Assembly (NCBI RefSeq): GCF_000966975.1
Contig: NZ_JZWV01000498.1
Coordinates: 1-7,758, forward strand
Origin: Streptomyces katrae
Lineage (GTDB): Bacteria > Actinomycetota > Actinomycetes > Streptomycetales > Streptomycetaceae
DNA length: 7,758 nt
Direction of reading: 5' to 3'
Within the stretch, counting starts at the first letter, position 1. Every line of letters begins with the position of its first letter. The notes below the pieces were generated by a model that worked only from the letters and a program-made list of their open reading frames with translations, was not told where the DNA came from and did not search any database. This document shows, piece by piece, positions 4,767-7,758 of this stretch. The position numbers and the translations under genes were made by a program.

Positions 4767-5768
4767 TCACCGCTCGCGGCGCAGCCAGCCCGCGACCTCG
4801 GTCGCCCAGTACGTCAGGATCGTGTCCGCGCCCGCCCGCTTGATGCCGAGCAGGGTCTCCATGATCGCCCGGTCGCGCTCGATCCAGCCCTTCTCGGCGG
4901 CGGCCTCGATCATCGCGTACTCGCCGCTGATCTGGTACGCCGCCACCGGCACGTCCACGGCCTCCGCGACCCGGTGCAGGATGTCCAGGTACGGGCCGGC
5001 CGGCTTGACCATGACCATGTCGGCGCCCTCCTCCAGGTCCAGCGCCAGCTCGCGCAGGGACTCGCGGGCGTTCGCCGGGTCCTGCTGGTAGGTCTTGCGG
5101 TCGCCCTGGAGGGAGGAGGCGACGGCCTCGCGGAAGGGGCCGTAGAAGGCGGAGGAGTACTTGGCGGTGTAGGCGAGGATCGACACGTCCTCGTGGCCCG
5201 TCTCGTCCAGCGCGTCGCGGATCACGCCGACCTGGCCGTCCATCATGCCGCTCGGGCCCACGACGTGGACGCCCGCGTCGGCCTGGACCTGGGCCATCTC
5301 CGCGTACCGCTCCAGCGTCGCGTCGTTGTCCACCCGGCCGTCGGCGTCCAGGACCCCGCAGTGGCCGTGGTCGGTGTACTCGTCCAGGCACAGGTCCGAC
5401 ATGATCACCAGGTCGTCGCCGACCTCGGACTTCACGTCGCGGATCGCCAGCTGCAGGATGCCGTCCGGCTCGGTGCCCGCCGTGCCCAGCGCGTCCTTGT
5501 TCTCGTCCGCCGGGACGCCGAAGAGCATGATCCCCGCCACGCCCGCCTCGACGGCCTCCACGGCGGCCTTCCTCAGCGTGTCGCGGGTGTGCTGCACGAC
5601 GCCCGGCATCGCCGAGATCGGCAGGGGCTCGCTGATGCCCTCCCGGACGAACGCCGGCAGGATCAGGTCCGAGGGGTGCAGCCGGTACTCGGCGACCATC
5701 CGCCGCATCGCCGGGGTGGTGCGCAGCCGGCGGGGCCGCGAACCGGGGAAGGATCCGTACGCGCTCAT
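4767..5768 (-). CDS. hemB: Porphobilinogen synthase (5-aminolevulinate dehydratase)
   Basis: 333 residues, full family length, from ATG 5768 with AAGAGG about 10 bp upstream. HemB condenses two 5-aminolevulinate molecules to porphobilinogen in the cytosol, the first pyrrole of heme, siroheme and cobalamin. The two active-site lysines are present: K203 ([15 protein letters not shown]) and the Schiff-base lysine K255 ([12 protein letters not shown]). The metal loop reads [17 protein letters not shown] with C127, D129 and C137; the Zn type has Cys-x-Cys here and the Mg type Ala-x-Asp, so this is an intermediate form with two of three zinc cysteines. It ends the minus-strand tetrapyrrole block. 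A candidate promoter overlaps the end of the upstream membrane-protein gene, so hemB may be separately transcribed. Confidence 0.98.
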   Translation of the reverse strand: MSAYGSFPGSRPRRLRTTPAMRRMVAEYRLHPSDLILPAFVREGISEPLPISAMPGVVQHTRDTLRKAAVEAVEAGVAGIMLFGVPADENKDALGTAGTEPDGILQLAIRDVKSEVGDDLVIMSDLCLDEYTDHGHCGVLDADGRVDNDATLERYAEMAQVQADAGVHVVGPSGMMDGQVGVIRDALDETGHEDVSILAYTAKYSSAFYGPFREAVASSLQGDRKTYQQDPANARESLRELALDLEEGADMVMVKPAGPYLDILHRVAEAVDVPVAAYQISGEYAMIEAAAEKGWIERDRAIMETLLGIKRAGADTILTYWATEVAGWLRRER

Positions 5769-5808
5769 CTTCTAGTCGCCTCTTCGAGCATCGACAGCAG
5801 TCGCCCCA

Positions 5809-5839
5809 AGCCTAGGCCCCCGCCTCTACGGCCAGTCGA
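5809..5839 (-). promoter_or_regulatory. Candidate hemB promoter
   Basis: On the minus strand TAGGCT (5814-5809), a good vegetative -10 hexamer, follows TCGACT (5839-5834), a moderate -35, with a 19-bp spacer. It overlaps the stop codon of the upstream membrane-protein gene (5826-5828) and would give a leader of about 34 nt before hemB. Confidence 0.4.
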
Positions 5840-6182
5840 CCAGCGCCGTGAAGACGAGCGTGGCGAGCACGACCAGACCCGGCGCGGCGAAGGCCAGCCC
5901 CACCCGCCGGGCCGTGTTGCGCACCCGCCACGGCAGCGCCCAGCAGCACACCAGCAGCACCAAGGCACCCAGCAGCCCCGCCAGGAACACCGGCCAGGCG
6001 ATCCGGAAGCTGGCGTCGAAGGCGTGCGCGGCCGCGGTGTCGCAGGAGTCGCAGGCCATCGGCGAGATCCCGGTGTAGAACAGCGCCACCAGTGCCATCG
6101 GCAGCGTCAGCAGCGTGGAGACCAGCGGCGCCACGAAGGCCCGCCGGGCCGGGGCGTCACCGGCACGCAGGTTCTCGGTCAT
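5826..6182 (-). CDS. Small three-helix membrane protein in the hem cluster
   Basis: 118 residues from ATG 6182, preceded by a G-rich stretch (GGTGGGATGGGGGC) that can serve as ribosome binding site. A GTG at 6224 would add 14 residues, but they look non-membrane and there is no better binding site. Three hydrophobic helices are visible: about 16-38 (VAPLVSTLLTLPMALVALFY), 61-83 (AWPVFLAGLLGALVLLVCCW) and 93-115 (VGLAFAAPGLVVLATLVFTA). The loop after helix 1 contains MACDSCD, a C44-x2-C47 pair. The short N-terminus is charged. No named family is recognised. It sits between the hemD fusion and hemB, separated from hemD by a strong hairpin and from hemB by 57 bp. A link to tetrapyrrole metabolism is only positional. 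Confidence 0.8.
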   Translation of the reverse strand: MTENLRAGDAPARRAFVAPLVSTLLTLPMALVALFYTGISPMACDSCDTAAAHAFDASFRIAWPVFLAGLLGALVLLVCCWALPWRVRNTARRVGLAFAAPGLVVLATLVFTALVDWP

Positions 6183-6260
6183 GCCCCCATCCCACCGCGC
6201 CCCGCTCCTCGCCGGAATCCGCACGCCTACTCAAACCCGCCTGGGTACCCGGCACGCCGA

Positions 6261-6293
6261 AGGGGCCCGGGCGCTCTGCGCACCCGGGCCCCT
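6261..6293 (-). terminator. Strong hairpin downstream of the hemD fusion
   Basis: AGGGGCCCGGG (6261-6271) pairs perfectly with CCCGGGCCCCT (6283-6293), an 11-bp stem. An extra CGC/GCG pairing (6272-6274 with 6278-6280) lies inside the loop. It begins 35 bp after the hemD stop codon (6328) when read on the minus strand and precedes the start of the membrane-protein gene. It is the best intrinsic terminator in the window, although it lacks a long T-tract, and it argues that hemD and the genes beyond it are separate transcription units. Confidence 0.75.
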
Positions 6294-6327
6294 CCCGTCC
6301 CCGAAGCGGCCGGCGCCGCTAAGGCAC

Positions 6328-7758
6328 TCACGTCGTACGGCGGCGCCGCGCGCCCGGACGGCGCTCGCTCGGCCGGGCCACGGCCTCGCCGGCTTCCTTG
6401 GCCGCCTCGCGCCGGGCCTCCCCGTACGCGGCCAGCGCCTCCGCCAGCTTGCCGACGCTCGGCTCCGGCGACAGCACGTCCACGCGCAGGCCGTGCTCCT
6501 CCGCCGTCTTGGCCGTCGCCGGCCCGATACAGGCGATCACGGTCACGTTGTGCGGCTTGCCCGCGATGCCGACCAGGTTCCGCACGGTGCTCGACGAGGT
6601 GAAGAGAACGGCGTCGAAGCCGCCGCCCTTGATCGCCTCACGGGTGTCCGCCGGCGGCGGCGAGGCGCGCACGGTCCGGTAGGCCGTGACGTCGTCCACC
6701 TCCCAGCCCAGCTCGATCAGCCCGGCCACCAGCGTCTCGGTGGCGATGTCGGCGCGCGGCAGGAAGACGCGGTCGATCGGGTCGAAGACCGGGTCGTACG
6801 GCGGCCAGTCCTCCAGCAGACCGGCGGCCGACTGCTCACCGCTGGGCACCAGGTCCGGCTTCACACCGAACTCGACCAGCGCGGCCGCGGTCTGCTCGCC
6901 GACCGCGGCGACCTTGATGCCCGCGAAGGCACGCGCGTCGAGCCCGTACTCCTCGAACTTCTCCCGCACCGCCTTGACGGCGTTCACCGAGGTGAAGGCG
7001 ATCCACTCGTAGCGGCCCGTCACCAGGCCCTTGACCGCCCGCTCCATCTGCTGCGGGGTGCGAGGCGGCTCCACGGCGATGGTCGGCACCTCGTGCGGCA
7101 CCGCGCCGTACGAACGCAGCTGGTCGGAGAGCGAAGCGGCCTGCTCCTTGGTGCGCGGCACGAGCACCCGCCAGCCGAACAGCGGCTTCGACTCGAACCA
7201 GGCCAGCTCCTCACGGCGCGTGGCCGCGCCCTGCTCGCCGACCACGGCTATGACCGGCCGGGAGCCCTCGGGGGACGGGAGCACCTTGCCCTGCTTGAAC
7301 ACCTGGGCGATGGTGCCCAGGGTCGCGGTCCAGGTCCGCTGCCGGGTCGTCGTACCGCCGACGGTCACCGTCAGCGGGGTCTCCGGCTTGCGGCCGGCCG
7401 ACACCAGCTCGGCGGCGGCCGCGGCGACCGTCTCCAGCGTGGCGGAGACGACCACGACGCTGCCCTCGCCGGCACCCACCTCGGCCCAGCAGCGCGCCGA
7501 GGCGTGCTTGGCGTCCACGAAGCGCACGTCCGCGCCCTTGTCGCCGCGCAGCGGCACACCCGCGTACGCGGGCACGCCGACGGCGGTCGCGACACCGGGC
7601 ACGACCTCGAAGGGGATGCCCTCGTTCGCGCAGGCCAGCATCTCGGCGGCCGCGTTCCCGTCGAGCCCCGGGTCGCCGGTGACGGCACGGACGACCCGCC
7701 TGCCGGAGCGCGCGGCCTCCATGACAAGATTGGCGGCGTCGCGGATCACCGGGACCCC
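6328..7758 (-). CDS. hemD: Bifunctional uroporphyrinogen-III C-methyltransferase / uroporphyrinogen-III synthase, 5' end missing
   Basis: The gene runs off the right edge; 476 residues are visible, ending at TGA 6328. Residues about 1-180 are the C-terminal part of a SAM-dependent uroporphyrinogen-III methyltransferase: VTGDPGLDGNAA, the VVPGVATAVGVPAYAGVPL substrate loop, VTVGGTTTRQRTW and PVIAVVGEQG. About 190-445 is HemD: GWRVLVPRTKEQAASLSDQL, EVPTIAVEP, WIAFTSVNAVKAV, VAAVGEQTAAAL, VFLPRADIATETL, VTAYRTV, VLFTSSSTVRNLVG and VIACIGPATAKTAEEHG. HemD cyclises hydroxymethylbilane to uroporphyrinogen III, and the methyltransferase makes precorrin-2 for siroheme and cobalamin. Such fusions are usual in actinobacteria. 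The protein ends in an unusual basic, low-complexity tail of about 30 residues (ERRPGARRRRTT). In Streptomyces, hemA and hemC usually lie upstream, here outside the window. Confidence 0.97.
   Translation of the reverse strand, partial: GVPVIRDAANLVMEAARSGRRVVRAVTGDPGLDGNAAAEMLACANEGIPFEVVPGVATAVGVPAYAGVPLRGDKGADVRFVDAKHASARCWAEVGAGEGSVVVVSATLETVAAAAAELVSAGRKPETPLTVTVGGTTTRQRTWTATLGTIAQVFKQGKVLPSPEGSRPVIAVVGEQGAATRREELAWFESKPLFGWRVLVPRTKEQAASLSDQLRSYGAVPHEVPTIAVEPPRTPQQMERAVKGLVTGRYEWIAFTSVNAVKAVREKFEEYGLDARAFAGIKVAAVGEQTAAALVEFGVKPDLVPSGEQSAAGLLEDWPPYDPVFDPIDRVFLPRADIATETLVAGLIELGWEVDDVTAYRTVRASPPPADTREAIKGGGFDAVLFTSSSTVRNLVGIAGKPHNVTVIACIGPATAKTAEEHGLRVDVLSPEPSVGKLAEALAAYGEARREAAKEAGEAVARPSERRPGARRRRTT

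Noticed and set aside
3943..5391. A 482-codon open frame on - across the HTH operon and part of hemB
   Set aside because: Low-complexity Arg/Gly/Pro composition; it crosses the + operon, whose overlapping starts and ribosome binding sites are convincing, and lies in another frame of hemB.
4707..6602. A 631-codon open frame on + across hemB and the membrane-protein gene
   Set aside because: It is the antisense shadow of hemB in a GC-rich genome; the product is His/Arg/Pro-rich with no domain, while the minus strand encodes an intact HemB.

Overview
The window is high-G+C actinobacterial chromosome, almost certainly Streptomyces. Codons are strongly GC-biased. Several gene families are Streptomyces-typical: a helix-turn-helix/DUF5753 regulator overlapping a DUF397 gene, RsbW-like ATPases, DUF1876, and a fused uroporphyrinogen-III methyltransferase/synthase followed by hemB. 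Starts are often GTG, adjacent genes overlap by ATGA or GTGA, and intergenic hairpins lack a T-tract.

Layout. (1) Positions 1-122 hold the C-terminal tail of a LuxR/NarL-type regulator on +. (2) Positions 247-2217 hold a divergent signalling cluster. On - are an anti-sigma-like ATPase and a translationally coupled cysteine-rich protein. On + are an XRE/DUF5753 regulator and a DUF397 protein. A perfect 10-bp-arm dyad lies between the two arms. (3) Positions 2207-3580, all on -, hold a DUF1876 protein with an exceptionally strong ribosome binding site, an AhpD/carboxymuconolactone-decarboxylase-fold protein that has lost its CxxC, and a frameshifted DUF1772 membrane-protein gene. A sequence very close to the ECF41 sigma-factor promoter lies just upstream of the decarboxylase-like gene. 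(4) Positions 3744-4650 on + hold a compact three-gene operon with overlapping stops and starts: a small helix-turn-helix protein, a DUF6247-like protein and a small RelE/ParE-like protein. It is preceded by a leaderless-type promoter and could be a toxin-antitoxin-like module. (5) Positions 4767-7758 on - hold tetrapyrrole biosynthesis genes: the methyltransferase/HemD fusion (cut by the right edge), a small three-helix membrane protein, and hemB. A strong hairpin follows hemD, and hemB has a candidate promoter of its own.

How the genes work together. HemB makes porphobilinogen. The HemD half of the fusion closes the tetrapyrrole ring to uroporphyrinogen III, and its methyltransferase half diverts that to siroheme/cobalamin precursors. 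The ATPase, XRE and DUF397 set resembles the many paralogous developmental or antibiotic-control clusters of Streptomyces (abaA/whiJ-like). The most unusual points are the Cys-less decarboxylase-like protein under a putative ECF41 promoter beside a broken DUF1772 gene, and the unrecognised three-gene HTH operon. I see no transposases, tRNAs, rRNAs or CRISPR arrays. No stretch longer than 300 bp lacks a gene.
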